A stretch of 64,000 bases of DNA from Pseudomonas jessenii (GCF_002236115.1 NZ_NIWT01000002.1:682001-746000); one strand, 5' to 3'. Positions 33,443 to 42,981 are shown, counted from the first letter of the stretch. Notes: generated by a model not told the origin, from the sequence alone. Made by a program: numbers and translations.

Positions 33443-34192
33443 TCAGGATTTAGGAAGGCTACGTCTTGCGGCAGCGAATTTTGCATCCAATGTTCGTTTG
33501 CTCAGGCCCTGTACTCCATGATAATGAGCTGTTATTGAATCGACAATTGCTGCTTGACTGTCAAAAATGGAGTGCCTTCTTCCTGATTGAGTGGAGCCAA
33601 GAATCGTTTCGATTAATGCACCAATAATAATCAGAAGACTGCCTTTGTTTTGCTCGTTGATTGGGCTGTTTAAGTCGATAAGTGTATTCAAATTTTCTCT
33701 CTCTGATTTTAAATTTCTGATGTCGTCCATCATTATTTGAATTGTGTTTTTAGTATTTTTTAACTCTATCTCAAGTGCGTCTTTATCTGCGCGAAGTGTT
33801 AAGTAGGTGCCAATGCTCATTGTTTTTTCGTCCGATTTGGAAGGTCCAAATAAGAAAGCTGGGCGTTGTTCAGGATAATGATGGGTCATCCACGATTTAA
33901 GGTCGGTGTGTCGTATAGTCGTTAGGTTGCAGTCGGTAGGCGTTCCGGGCGCAACTGTTATTCCTAAAACTCCATAAGGGAGTTCATGATTAACAATGGC
34001 GTCGCGGATTATTTCGATTGTTTCGTGCAGGCAAGGCCACTGTGGGAATAGCTTAGCGAGCGTCGGGGGAGAAAATGAAGTCGCGCTAAGAATGGTTGTT
34101 TCGTATGCCATCAAATTGCACCATCGGATCGCTACATCAATGGGGCGATAAAAAACTTTTGGTGTGGATTCAAAGTTATTTGGGCTAGGCAC
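33443..34192 (-). CDS. AT-rich hypothetical protein near the ICE end
   Basis: A 249-residue protein in markedly AT-rich DNA. The middle is helical and probably coiled coil (residues 130-165), the C-terminal 60 residues (LLIIIGALIETILGS, then GLSKRTLDAKFAAARRSL) match a recurrent C-terminal module of Pseudomonas island proteins ending in a short helix-turn-helix-like stretch. No function is known. It occupies a position where ICEclc carries its transfer regulators, so a regulatory role is possible. Confidence 0.65.
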   Translation of the reverse strand: MPSPNNFESTPKVFYRPIDVAIRWCNLMAYETTILSATSFSPPTLAKLFPQWPCLHETIEIIRDAIVNHELPYGVLGITVAPGTPTDCNLTTIRHTDLKSWMTHHYPEQRPAFLFGPSKSDEKTMSIGTYLTLRADKDALEIELKNTKNTIQIMMDDIRNLKSERENLNTLIDLNSPINEQNKGSLLIIIGALIETILGSTQSGRRHSIFDSQAAIVDSITAHYHGVQGLSKRTLDAKFAAARRSLPKS

Positions 34193-34846
34193 GTATATGA
34201 CCTCCTGTCTTTAAGGGAAGTCGCCGAAGTCGTGTCTAGTTGTAATGTGGATGGCCAAGGTGCCTAACTGGCGACTTTCATGATTTTTTTGGATCATTAA
34301 TTAGTTTTTGTGCATAGTGGTCAATTTCGGGGTTCAAAGGGTTAAGATCGCTGCGATGGTTGCCTGGTAAGCATGTTTTGTAATCTCACACCGTTGGCAA
34401 CAGCTTTCTGAGATTCGTGGTGATGTATGGAGCGGATTTGTGCATGGAGTATAAATCTGCGAAAATAATGTATTGAAAAAATACAATAGAGCATGATTGT
34501 CTACGTGCCAATATCATGTGACAAATACAAAATATGCACGATGCTCATGGTAAAGGTTTGACCCTAAGCGTACTGCTTGCTTACATTCATGCTTCCATGC
34601 TACAGCCTGATATTTTTGGTGGACGCAGATGGTGGGTGGCATCGCCGATGATAAAATTCCACTAACGTTTACCCAGATTCGCGACAAGATCGAGTTGCAT
34701 TAAGGCAGTTTGAGTGCTCCGAAACATGTGCCCTGTAGTGAGCGATTTGGGTGGCGGAGGTAAAGCCTTCGTGTTGCAATGATTAATTAATGTCAGCTTG
34801 TCGACAACCAAGTGTTACAGTTAATAGTTCAAAAAAATTATGAGCC
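34193..34846. other. 650-base AT-rich intergenic region, possible ICE boundary
   Basis: No gene is evident. An imperfectly spaced inverted repeat AAGTCGCC/GGCGACTT (34218-34225 and 34270-34277) lies just upstream of the hypothetical gene. No tRNA or recognisable att repeat was found. Composition changes here from the ICE backbone to the catabolic region. Confidence 0.4.
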
Positions 34847-35779
34847 TTAGCTCATATATTGGTCGAAAAGATGCTTAACCAACTGGCGGAGCCATATATT
34901 TCCGGGGTCATGATGATAGCGCGGGTGCCAATACTGTCGCAGGTGTAAGCTGGGGGAATTGATCGGCGTTTTTATCACTTTGATCGCGTTGTAGCGTAGA
35001 AAAGTTTGCCCCAGCTCACTGGGCACGGTCGCAATTAAGCTCGGGTTTTTCTCCAGTATCATCGGGACTGTTATGAAATGTGGAGTCGTAAGGTAAATTT
35101 CTCTTCGATGACCCAGCTCATCGATGAATTGGTCGTAGCGGCTGCTGCTGTCTGACAGCACAACGGAAACATGTTTCATGCCCAAAAATTCTTCAAGGCT
35201 CAGTTCGTCGGCCGGATAGGCGCGGCTGATAATAGTGCAAAAAGAGTGCACGAACAGCTCTTGTTGAAAAAGGTTAGGGTTCTGGATGTAGTGGGACCCT
35301 ATAGCCAAGTCTGTATCACCTCTCTCCAGTGAATTCACAATATGCTCGCTGGGCAGTTGAGACGTTCGAATTCGGCAATGAGGGGCCACTTTTTGAAGTT
35401 CTGCAATCAGCCTTGGCAAAAAGACCAACTCTCCCATATCCGTCATACATAGGCTGAAGACCCTGGTGGACGTCATAGGATCGAAACTGGCCTGTGCCAA
35501 CAGCTTGTGTTGTACGGCAGAAACGATCTCCAGAACTGAATCCCCCATTTCCTCTGCGAACGGCGTCGGTTTCATTGCATCGCCAATACGGACGAAGAGG
35601 GGGTCTTCATAGAACTCCCGTAGACGTCGCAGTGCGTGGCTCATGGCGCTCTGCGTCAAGCCAAGATGCTCTGCTGCTCGAGATACATTGCGTTCTCGCA
35701 GAAGCGCGTCGAATGCGAGCAGCAGATTTAAATCAAATTTCTTACCATGAATGGTATGCATGTTCTGTATTAGCTCCAT
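34847..35779 (-). CDS. LysR-family regulator of the Rieske operon
   Basis: A 310-residue LysR-type regulator. The N-terminal helix-turn-helix is FDLNLLLAFDALLRERNVSRAAEHLGLTQ (residues about 15-43), followed by the usual two-subdomain effector region. The motif resembles NahR/DntR/NodD-type proteins that respond to aromatic compounds. It is divergent from the Rieske oxygenase gene with only 86 bases between starts, which suggests direct control of it. An ATG six codons in is an alternative start. Confidence 0.9.
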   Translation of the reverse strand: MELIQNMHTIHGKKFDLNLLLAFDALLRERNVSRAAEHLGLTQSAMSHALRRLREFYEDPLFVRIGDAMKPTPFAEEMGDSVLEIVSAVQHKLLAQASFDPMTSTRVFSLCMTDMGELVFLPRLIAELQKVAPHCRIRTSQLPSEHIVNSLERGDTDLAIGSHYIQNPNLFQQELFVHSFCTIISRAYPADELSLEEFLGMKHVSVVLSDSSSRYDQFIDELGHRREIYLTTPHFITVPMILEKNPSLIATVPSELGQTFLRYNAIKVIKTPINSPSLHLRQYWHPRYHHDPGNIWLRQLVKHLFDQYMS

Positions 35780-35865
35780 GATCTATGCGCATACATGATC
35801 CGCCTCTAGCATGGGGGTCAGCAAGGAAAGTTTCAAAAACAAAAATAAGAAATGAGGTCGAGGTC
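35780..35865. promoter_or_regulatory. Divergent promoter of LysR and Rieske genes
   Basis: 86 bases between the divergent starts. It contains TGCGCATAC at 35786-35794, similar to a TGCGTATAC element in two other promoters of the catabolic island (47991 and 57443-57451). Any LysR half-site (T-N11-A) is not distinguishable by eye. Confidence 0.4.
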
Positions 35866-36918
35866 ATGCTTCTTCGCAACGCTTGGTATGTAGCTGCTTG
35901 GTCGAGTGAAATTCCGGTCGACGAGCTTCTCGCAAGAACGATTCTTAATGTGCCAGTGGCGCTATGGCGTGAAAGCTCCGGAAAAGTTGTGGCTTTCGAG
36001 GACCGTTGCTGTCATCGAGGTGCTCCACTATCGAAAGGACGCTTGGAAGGCGATCAGCTTCGGTGTATGTACCATGGTCTTCTATTTGATACGACGGGTC
36101 GCTGCGTCGAAATACCCGGACAAGAGCGCATTCCTCCGCAGGCTAAGGTGCGCACATTCCCAGTCGTGGAGAAGCATAAGTGGATCTGGATCTGGGTGGG
36201 TGATGCCAGCCTGGCGGATCCGTCCCAGATCCCTGATACACATTGGCTGGATGACCCCGAGTGGCGAAGCCTGGAGGGTTACACCTATTACACCACCAAC
36301 TACCTGCTGATCGCTGACAACCTGCTTGATCTCGCACATTTGCCCTACGTTCATCCGAACACGCTGGGCGGTGATGAGGCCTATGCGGCTTGTATACCTC
36401 AGGTCGAAAAGCTGGAGAACGGCGTACGAGTAACGCGTTGGGGTGAAGGTATTAAACCTGCACCGTTCGTGCAGAAAATCAAAAATTATCCGGGGGCCGT
36501 TGATCGTTGGAATATCTACGATTTCGTGCTGCCGAGCATCTTCCTGATGGATTCGGGAATGCAGCCCAGTGGCCACAATGCCAAGGCGGGAAATCGAGTC
36601 AATGCTGCAGAGTTCCGCAGCACTCAGGCGCTGACCCCGGAGACGGACGAGTCCACGCACTACTTCTTTTCGCAGCCTCATAATTTCGCCATTGATGACC
36701 CCGAGGTGACGCTGGCAATCCACAACCAGGTCGTCACAGCGTTCCAGGAGGACAGCGATATGATTCATGCGCAAGATCGCATGTTGAAGTTGACTTCCGA
36801 TTTCAAAATGATTCCGATCGGAGCTGATGCTGCTCTTTCGTATTTTAGATGGCTGGTGGCGAATGCTTATAAGGCTGAGCAGGCGATAAGCAATCCCGTC
36901 AAGATCCAGGAGGTCTGA
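35866..36918 (+). CDS. Rieske non-haem iron oxygenase, VanA/O-demethylase type
   Basis: A 350-residue aromatic-ring or O-demethylating monooxygenase subunit. The Rieske cluster motifs are CCHRGAP (C48-H50 region) and CMYHGL; the mononuclear iron site is in DNLLDLAHLPYVH. Length and lack of a ferredoxin gene match VanA, dicamba or related O-demethylases, which are paired with a VanB-like reductase as here. The ATG at 35866 follows GAGGTCGAGG; a frame open from 35785 has no better site. Substrate not predictable; a methoxylated or N-methyl aromatic is likely. Confidence 0.9.
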   Translation: MLLRNAWYVAAWSSEIPVDELLARTILNVPVALWRESSGKVVAFEDRCCHRGAPLSKGRLEGDQLRCMYHGLLFDTTGRCVEIPGQERIPPQAKVRTFPVVEKHKWIWIWVGDASLADPSQIPDTHWLDDPEWRSLEGYTYYTTNYLLIADNLLDLAHLPYVHPNTLGGDEAYAACIPQVEKLENGVRVTRWGEGIKPAPFVQKIKNYPGAVDRWNIYDFVLPSIFLMDSGMQPSGHNAKAGNRVNAAEFRSTQALTPETDESTHYFFSQPHNFAIDDPEVTLAIHNQVVTAFQEDSDMIHAQDRMLKLTSDFKMIPIGADAALSYFRWLVANAYKAEQAISNPVKIQEV

Positions 36919-36919
36919 G

Positions 36920-37876
36920 ATGAGCGACTGGAACCGCGTTCGAGTGATGGCGATAGTGAAAGCTGCTGACGCCATTATGGATATCTGCTTGCTGGCCTTG
37001 GACGGTCAACCTCTTCCTGTGGCCGACGCGGGCTCGCACATTGATATTCGCCTGCCAAATGGTCTGATCAGGCAATACTCCGTTCACCGGTACGATCCTT
37101 CGGACGGAAGCTACTCAATTGGGGTCGGATTGTCTGAGCCGTCACGGGGTGGCTCAGCGTTCATTCATGCACATCTGCGAGTTGGCGACCTGCTCGAAAT
37201 TAGCGCGGTTCGCAATAACTTCCCGCTGGCACACGACGCAAGCACCTATTTTTTCATCGCCGGCGGTATCGGCATTACGCCGATTCTTAGCATGATTCGT
37301 TGGTGCGATGCGAATGACAAACCATGGCAACTTCTCTATTGCGTCCGATCCCGGTCCCGGGCTGCTTACATCGAGCATCTTCCTCGTGGCGGAAAATTAG
37401 TATTTCACTCGGATGACGAAATGGTTGGTCGTCCCGATCTGCAGGCGTTTACTCGACAAGCAAAGGCAACGGACCACCTCTATTGCTGTGGGCCGTCACC
37501 GCTCATGAATGCGGTACGGGATGCCGCACAGGCTTACCTGCCTTCCGGCCAGGTGCATTTCGAGTTGTTTAGTGCACCTGAGTCGGATGCACCTGAGAAG
37601 GAACAGAACAAAAGCTTCGTAGTGGAATTTGCTCGCAGTGGCATGGAGTTAACCGTGCCAGCTGATACCAGCCTTCTAGATGCACTCGAAGAGGTGGGGA
37701 TAATGGTGCCTTATTCCTGCCGGGAGGGTCTTTGCCGTACCTGTGAGTGCCGGGTGCTAGCGGGTGAAGTTGATCATAGGGACTATGTCCTCAGCGAAGA
37801 GGAGCGTGCTTCCAATGCGGTCATTCTGCAGTGTGTTTCACGTGCCAAGTCATCAAGACTGGTGCTTGATATCTGA
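36920..37876 (+). CDS. VanB-type oxygenase reductase (FMN/NAD(P)H, 2Fe-2S)
   Basis: A 318-residue reductase of the phthalate-dioxygenase reductase family. An N-terminal flavin-binding barrel (IRQYSVHRY) and NAD(P)-binding region (FFIAGGIGITPILSMI, then YCCGPSPLM) precede a C-terminal plant-type ferredoxin domain with CREGLCRTCECRVL and a distal Cys in LQCVS. It feeds electrons to the oxygenase, whose stop lies one base from its ATG. Confidence 0.9.
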   Translation: MSDWNRVRVMAIVKAADAIMDICLLALDGQPLPVADAGSHIDIRLPNGLIRQYSVHRYDPSDGSYSIGVGLSEPSRGGSAFIHAHLRVGDLLEISAVRNNFPLAHDASTYFFIAGGIGITPILSMIRWCDANDKPWQLLYCVRSRSRAAYIEHLPRGGKLVFHSDDEMVGRPDLQAFTRQAKATDHLYCCGPSPLMNAVRDAAQAYLPSGQVHFELFSAPESDAPEKEQNKSFVVEFARSGMELTVPADTSLLDALEEVGIMVPYSCREGLCRTCECRVLAGEVDHRDYVLSEEERASNAVILQCVSRAKSSRLVLDI

Positions 37877-37914
37877 CTGACACTCCACGTCACTCTTTGA
37901 TTGAGTAGGCAAGA

Positions 37915-38823
37915 ATGAGTAGTTGTGAACTGAATGCTATTCGTAATGAGCTGCTCTCTCGACGAGAAAATCCACCCGGATCGCTGCAGCAGGCTCGCAT
38001 AGGTTTTGACCACTTGTGCAAGCGTTTTTCGCCTCCGCCTGATTGCAGCTCCACGGCGTCGACACTCGGTGGAGTTCCTGTGCGGAAGTTAACCTGTGTG
38101 GATTCCCAGCGCTCTTTGCTCTATGTCCACGGTGGTGGTTTCATGGTGGGCAGCGCTGAAGGTTTTGAGGGAATCGCCGGCACGCTTGCTGCCGGTACAT
38201 CTTCCACGGCTTACGTGGTTGATTATCGACTGACACCTGAACATGCATACCCTGCTGCACAGCAAGATGTTCTGACTGCGTATGCGGCGTTACTCGCTAA
38301 ATGTGAAGGAGCAAACGATATTGCATTGGTGGGGGATTCGGCGGGAGGCCATTTGATCATGGCCGCCCTGATTCACGCCAGGACCATGGGAATGGAATTG
38401 CCAGGTTGCGTGGTGCTGTTTTCTCCTTGGCTGGATCTGGCTCTTACCGGAGAAAGCATCCATACCAAGATTGCAGTGGACTGCTTTCTTACACCTCAGA
38501 AGTTGCAAGCCAGTGCTGACGCCTACCTGGTAGATCAAGTCGAGACTGCTATCTTGGAGGCTGACCTGCAGGGGTTACCGCCAATGATGATTCAAGTGGG
38601 GGAGTGTGAAATCCTACTTGATGATGCAGTACGTCTGGCGAGAAACGCAGGATCAGCGGGCGTGGACACCAGGCTGGAGGTATGGCCCGGTATGTTTCAT
38701 GTCTGGCAGGCATATGCGCCGGTGCTCTCCGAGGGGCGTGAGGCGCTCGCCGCTGCCGTCAATTTCATAAACGGGGTGCTGGTACGGCAAGGGGCGTTGG
38801 CGGTTGACTCTCGTTGCAGGTGA
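37915..38823 (+). CDS. Alpha/beta hydrolase, hormone-sensitive-lipase type esterase
   Basis: A 302-residue esterase of the HSL group. The oxyanion motif HGGGF (about 73), the nucleophile elbow GDSAGG (Ser near 147), the acid in VGECEILLDD and the His in PGMFHVW complete the triad. Same strand and 38 bases after the reductase gene, so probably the third gene of the operon, cleaving an ester before or after demethylation. Confidence 0.87.
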   Translation: MSSCELNAIRNELLSRRENPPGSLQQARIGFDHLCKRFSPPPDCSSTASTLGGVPVRKLTCVDSQRSLLYVHGGGFMVGSAEGFEGIAGTLAAGTSSTAYVVDYRLTPEHAYPAAQQDVLTAYAALLAKCEGANDIALVGDSAGGHLIMAALIHARTMGMELPGCVVLFSPWLDLALTGESIHTKIAVDCFLTPQKLQASADAYLVDQVETAILEADLQGLPPMMIQVGECEILLDDAVRLARNAGSAGVDTRLEVWPGMFHVWQAYAPVLSEGREALAAAVNFINGVLVRQGALAVDSRCR

Positions 38824-38915
38824 TTGCTTTGAGCTACCGGATCAGGAAGCCCGTCTGATTTCATAGTCATGACGTTAGAGGCTGAGGAAGTTTACTAACT
38901 TGCATCGAGTTGAAC

Positions 38916-38938
38916 GGCACCTGGGGGCAGGTGCCTTT
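38916..38938. terminator. Bidirectional terminator between convergent genes
   Basis: GGCACCTG and CAGGTGCC form an 8-bp stem with a GGGG loop, followed by TTT on the plus strand. It sits between the plus-strand esterase and minus-strand transketolase genes. Confidence 0.55.
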
Positions 38939-38947
38939 GGAGTGCGG

Positions 38948-39970
38948 TTACAGCCAACCTTTAATCTGTGCGCAAACGGCTTGAGTTGAGATTCCGTAAC
39001 GATCATGCAACGTCGGCAGGGCACCTGCGTCAAGGAACGCGTCGGGCAAAGCAATCTGCCTGAAAGTTGGCGTCACTCCGTTACGCAGCAGCACCCCTGC
39101 AACGGCCTCGCCAAGACCGCCAATGATCGAACTGTTTTCTGCTGTGACCACCAGCCGACCTGGCTTTCTTGCCTCGGCAAGAATGGTTTGCACATCCAGG
39201 GGTTTGATCGTCGGTACGTGCAGCACGGCGACATCGACGCCGTCGGTTTGCAGTGCCTTGGCGGCTTCCAGTGCGCGCATGGTCATCAGGCCGGTGGAGA
39301 TGATCAGAACGTCGTTACCGGTGCGCAGGGTCTTGGCTTTGCCGATCTCGAACTTGTAGCCGTACTCGTCCAGCACCAGTGGCACATTTCCGCGCAGCAA
39401 ACGCATGTACACCGGCCCCTGATGCGCGGCGATGGCGGGCACGGCCTGTTCGATTTCTAGTGCATCGCACGGATCGACGATCATCAAGTTAGGCATGGCG
39501 CGGAAGATCGCCAGGTCGTCCGTAGCCTGGTGGCTTGGGCCGTAACCAGTGGTTAGGCCGGGCAGGCCGCAGACGATCTTGACGTTGAGGTTTTCCTCGG
39601 CGATGGCCATGCAGATGAAGTCATAGGCACGACGCGAAGCGAACACCGCGTAGGTGGTGACAAACGGCACGAAGCCTTCTCGGGCCATGCCGGCGGCCGC
39701 GCTCATCAGCAATTGCTCGGCCATGCCCATTTGATAGAAACGGTCGGGATGGGCCTTGGCGAAGATGTGCAGGTCGGTGTACTTGGACAGGTCAGCAGAA
39801 AGACCGACGATGTCCGAACGCTGATCCGCCAATGCAGCCAATGCGTGTCCGAACGGGGCCGATTTAGTCGCTTGGCCTTCTGAGGCAATGGAAGCGATCA
39901 TCGCCGAGGTAGTCAGGCGTTTTTTGATTGGCTCGCCAGTCGAAGTCGGCGTGTTAGCGGTGTTGCTCAT
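38948..39970 (-). CDS. Transketolase, C-terminal subunit (pyrimidine-binding half)
   Basis: A 340-residue protein homologous to the C-terminal half of transketolase. It carries the pyrimidine-binding and transferase C domains: GLSADLSKYTDLHIFAKAHP, MAEQLLMSAAAGMA (the conserved Glu) and a GYGPSHQATDDLA segment with the catalytic His. The start overlaps the N-terminal subunit gene by four bases (TGATG-type coupling). Split transketolases occur in sugar-acid, apulose and sulfo-sugar pathways, so a C2-ketol transfer in this catabolic route is likely. Confidence 0.92.
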   Translation of the reverse strand: MSNTANTPTSTGEPIKKRLTTSAMIASIASEGQATKSAPFGHALAALADQRSDIVGLSADLSKYTDLHIFAKAHPDRFYQMGMAEQLLMSAAAGMAREGFVPFVTTYAVFASRRAYDFICMAIAEENLNVKIVCGLPGLTTGYGPSHQATDDLAIFRAMPNLMIVDPCDALEIEQAVPAIAAHQGPVYMRLLRGNVPLVLDEYGYKFEIGKAKTLRTGNDVLIISTGLMTMRALEAAKALQTDGVDVAVLHVPTIKPLDVQTILAEARKPGRLVVTAENSSIIGGLGEAVAGVLLRNGVTPTFRQIALPDAFLDAGALPTLHDRYGISTQAVCAQIKGWL

Positions 39971-40815
39971 TGGTCTTTTCCTTCTTCAAGGTTGCTCAGT
40001 GCCAGATCCCACTCGTGTTCTTCCACGCGGATGAAGTGGGTCTTCTCGCGGGTTTCCAGAAACGGCACGCCTTTGCCCATTTTTGTGTCGCAGATAATCA
40101 CGCGGGGTTGGGCGGTTGGATGGTTGCGCGCGGCATCGAAGGCGGCGACGAGAGCATCAAGGTCATTGCCATCGACGCGCTGAGTAAACCAACCAAATGC
40201 TTGCCAGCGATCGACGATGGGTTCGAACGACAGGATTTCACTGGAGTAACCATCGGCTTGTTGGTTGTTGACGTCGACGATCGCGATCAAGCTGTCGAGT
40301 TTCCAATGCGATGCCGACATCACGGCTTCCCAGGTTGAGCCTTCATTCAGTTCACCGTCCGACAGCAGGTTGTAGACGAAGGAGGGCGAGTCTTTGCGCT
40401 TGAGACCCAAGCAGGCACCTACCGCGATACCCAGGCCCTGACCCAGAGAGCCCCCGGTGATTTCCATGCCCGGGGTGTAGGCGGCCATGCCCGACATTGG
40501 CAGGCGGCTGTCATCCGCTCCGTAGGTTTCCAACTCATCGAGCGGGATGATTTCGGCTTCGATCAAGGCCGCGTACAGCGCAATGGCGTAGTGACCGATG
40601 GAGAGATAGAAGCGATCACGCTCTTCCCATTCAGGATCTGCAGGCCGATGGTTCATGGCATGGAAGTAGGAGACTGCCAGCAGGTCGGCAGCACCGAGGG
40701 CCTGGCCAACATAGCCCTGTCCCTGTACTTGGCCCATTCGCAGCGCGTGGCGGCGAATGTTGTGCGCGCGTTCAACCAGGGTCGTAGATGAAGCGAGTGA
40801 AGGATTAGTAGTCAT
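39967..40815 (-). CDS. Transketolase, N-terminal subunit (TPP-binding half)
   Basis: A 282-residue protein with the thiamine-diphosphate motif SDGELNEGSTWEA and NNQQADG (residues about 155-190) and the preceding GSLGQGLGIAVG. It is the first half of a split transketolase whose partner lies directly downstream. The active enzyme should be an alpha2-beta2 complex. Confidence 0.92.
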   Translation of the reverse strand: MTTNPSLASSTTLVERAHNIRRHALRMGQVQGQGYVGQALGAADLLAVSYFHAMNHRPADPEWEERDRFYLSIGHYAIALYAALIEAEIIPLDELETYGADDSRLPMSGMAAYTPGMEITGGSLGQGLGIAVGACLGLKRKDSPSFVYNLLSDGELNEGSTWEAVMSASHWKLDSLIAIVDVNNQQADGYSSEILSFEPIVDRWQAFGWFTQRVDGNDLDALVAAFDAARNHPTAQPRVIICDTKMGKGVPFLETREKTHFIRVEEHEWDLALSNLEEGKDQ

Positions 40816-40832
40816 GGTGAAACTCCATTAAC

Positions 40833-42131
40833 TCAACGATTGACCAAGGCGGCGGGGATGCGCAGTACCAGAGCGGCCCCCGCGAACAGCACACCAGTGA
40901 TCAGGTACATGCCGATGGCGCTTGAGCCGGTGATTGTGGTGATCCAGCCGATCAGATAAGGCGAGCAGAACCCTGCGAGGTTGGCGAAGCTGTTGACCGC
41001 TGCGATGCCGGCGGCGGCAGAAACGCCCCCAAGCAGCGTGGTCGGTAACATCCAGAACAATGAGGTCGCAGACAAAATGCCGGATGCGGCCAGGCAAAGA
41101 CTGAGGATCGACAGGGTTGGATTTCCCCCCATTAGCGCCGCTAGGCTAAGGCCGATAGCGCCAGCAATCATCGGTACGATGAGGTGCCAGCGGCGCTCGC
41201 GATGCTTGTCACCACTGCGTCCAACCAGCAGCATGGCGGCAATGGCGCAGAGGTAAGGCAGGCTGGTCAGAAAGCCGATGTGTAGTGGATCGGAAACGCC
41301 TGAATTGCGTACCAGAGTGGGCAGCCAGAAGGTGATTGCGTACTGTCCCATCACCACACAGAAGTAGATGGCAGCCAGCAACCACAGACGACGATCGCGA
41401 ATGAATTCACCGACTGAGGCATGGGTGACTTTCTGCTGATCGTCTTCAGCCAACTCCCGAGTGATCAGGGCTTTTTCTTCGTCATTGAGCCAGGTGGCCT
41501 GATGCACTCCGTCTTTGAGGTAGCTCAGTACCAGAAGACCGACAACGACCGTGGGTACAGCCTCCAACACGAACATCCATTGCCAGCCTGCCCAGCCATG
41601 CATGCCGGCGAAGTGATTCATGATCCAGCCGGAGAGGGGGCCACCCACCATCCCCGACAGAGGAATGGCGATGAACCACAACACGGTCATGCGTGCGCGA
41701 CGATAGGATGGAAACCAGTAGGTCAGGTAGAGCAACAGGCCAGGCGCGAGACCGGCTTCGGCAATGCCTAAAAGAAAGCGAAGGGCGTAGAACTGCCAGG
41801 CGGTTTCGACGAAGGCGAACAGAGCGGAAACGATGCCCCAGGTGATCATGATGCGCGCGATCCAGACCCGCGCCCCGACCTTGTGCAAGATGATGTTGCT
41901 AGGCACTTCACAGAGGAAATAGCCGATGAAGAACATGCCGGCGCCAAGCCCGTAGACCGTTTCGCTAAGCGCCAGATCGTTCATCATTTGCAGCTTGGCA
42001 AAGCCGACGTTGACGCGATCAAGGTAAGCGCACAGGTAGCACAGCATCAGGAAGGGCATCAAGCGCCAGGCCGTTTTCCGGTAGGCGTTGGAACGCACGG
42101 TCGAAACCGCTTCGAGCGACAGGGTAGTCAT
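40833..42131 (-). CDS. MFS transporter, anion:cation symporter (ACS/HpaX-like) family
   Basis: A 432-residue 12-helix importer from ATG 42131. The signature CYLCAYLDRVNVGFAKLQM between helices 1 and 2 and the GDKHRERRWH loop are those of the ACS family (tartrate, phthalate and 4-hydroxyphenylacetate permeases). The likely cargo is a carboxylated sugar- or aromatic-acid substrate for the transketolase/SDR pathway. It resembles HpaX in this window (62417-63721). Confidence 0.88.
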   Translation of the reverse strand: MTTLSLEAVSTVRSNAYRKTAWRLMPFLMLCYLCAYLDRVNVGFAKLQMMNDLALSETVYGLGAGMFFIGYFLCEVPSNIILHKVGARVWIARIMITWGIVSALFAFVETAWQFYALRFLLGIAEAGLAPGLLLYLTYWFPSYRRARMTVLWFIAIPLSGMVGGPLSGWIMNHFAGMHGWAGWQWMFVLEAVPTVVVGLLVLSYLKDGVHQATWLNDEEKALITRELAEDDQQKVTHASVGEFIRDRRLWLLAAIYFCVVMGQYAITFWLPTLVRNSGVSDPLHIGFLTSLPYLCAIAAMLLVGRSGDKHRERRWHLIVPMIAGAIGLSLAALMGGNPTLSILSLCLAASGILSATSLFWMLPTTLLGGVSAAAGIAAVNSFANLAGFCSPYLIGWITTITGSSAIGMYLITGVLFAGAALVLRIPAALVNR

Positions 42132-42231
42132 GATGGTCTGATCTCTTGTTTTTATTGACTGCCAGGCCATGAGACCCGGCTACGTCATCGATCCAGAACC
42201 GCACGAGCCGCAAAGGCCCGCCCAGGTGTAC

Positions 42232-42981
42232 TCAATGAATCAGCATGCCGCCGTTCACATCTAGAGTGATGCCTGTGAGGTAAGAGGATAGGTCGCTGGC
42301 CAGAAACAGGGCGGCGTTGGCGACATCCTGTGCTGCACCGAGTCGGCCCAGGGGAATGCCGTCGATGATCGCGTGGCGGCGATCGTCCTGCATCAGGCCA
42401 CCGGTGATGTCGGTGTGAATCAAACCGGGGGCGATGGAGTTGACGCGAATGTTGTCCGGCCCCAGTTCGCGTGCCATGGCTTTGCCCAGACCCAGTACAC
42501 CGGCTTTGGCCGCACTGTAATGAGGGCCTCCAAAGATGCCGCCGCCCCGCTGAGCAGAAACGGAAGACATGCACACAATGCTGCCGGAAGATTGTTGGCG
42601 CATGTGCGGAATTACGGCCTGCGACATCAGCAGGGTGCCGCGCAGACTGACGTCCAGCACCTTGTCGTAGTCTGAAGGGCGGATATCCAGAGTCTTGAGT
42701 GGCTGAGTAATGCCGGCATTGTTGACGAGGACGTCGATGCGGCCGAAGTGTTCGATGATTTTGGCAACGGCCTGCTGAACCTGCGATTCGTCAGCAACGT
42801 TGGCCGCAAGACCGAGATGACCTTCGCCCAAGGAAGCAGCGGCATCACGGGCAGCGGATTCATCCAGGTCAAGGATCACGATGTGAGCGCCCTGTTGCGC
42901 GAAGGTGGTCGCTGTCGCGCGGCCAATGCCACGTGCGGAGGCTGCACCGGTGATGATCGCGACTTTGCCTTGGAGAAGCAT
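42232..42981 (-). CDS. SDR-family oxidoreductase
   Basis: A 249-residue classical short-chain dehydrogenase: GAASARGIGRATA cofactor motif, D in ILDLDESA indicating NAD(H) preference, NNAGI, catalytic Ser in MSSVSA and YSAAK. It heads the operon with MFS and split transketolase genes and is divergent from a LysR gene, so it probably oxidises the imported polyol or sugar acid. Confidence 0.9.
   Translation of the reverse strand: MLLQGKVAIITGAASARGIGRATATTFAQQGAHIVILDLDESAARDAAASLGEGHLGLAANVADESQVQQAVAKIIEHFGRIDVLVNNAGITQPLKTLDIRPSDYDKVLDVSLRGTLLMSQAVIPHMRQQSSGSIVCMSSVSAQRGGGIFGGPHYSAAKAGVLGLGKAMARELGPDNIRVNSIAPGLIHTDITGGLMQDDRRHAIIDGIPLGRLGAAQDVANAALFLASDLSSYLTGITLDVNGGMLIH

Noticed and set aside
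34193..34846. tRNA or att site at the ICE edge
   Set aside because: No cloverleaf or T-loop consensus and no repeated core found by eye in this stretch.
36082..36975. 297-residue minus-strand open frame
   Set aside because: Lies antisense to the Rieske oxygenase, no recognisable features.
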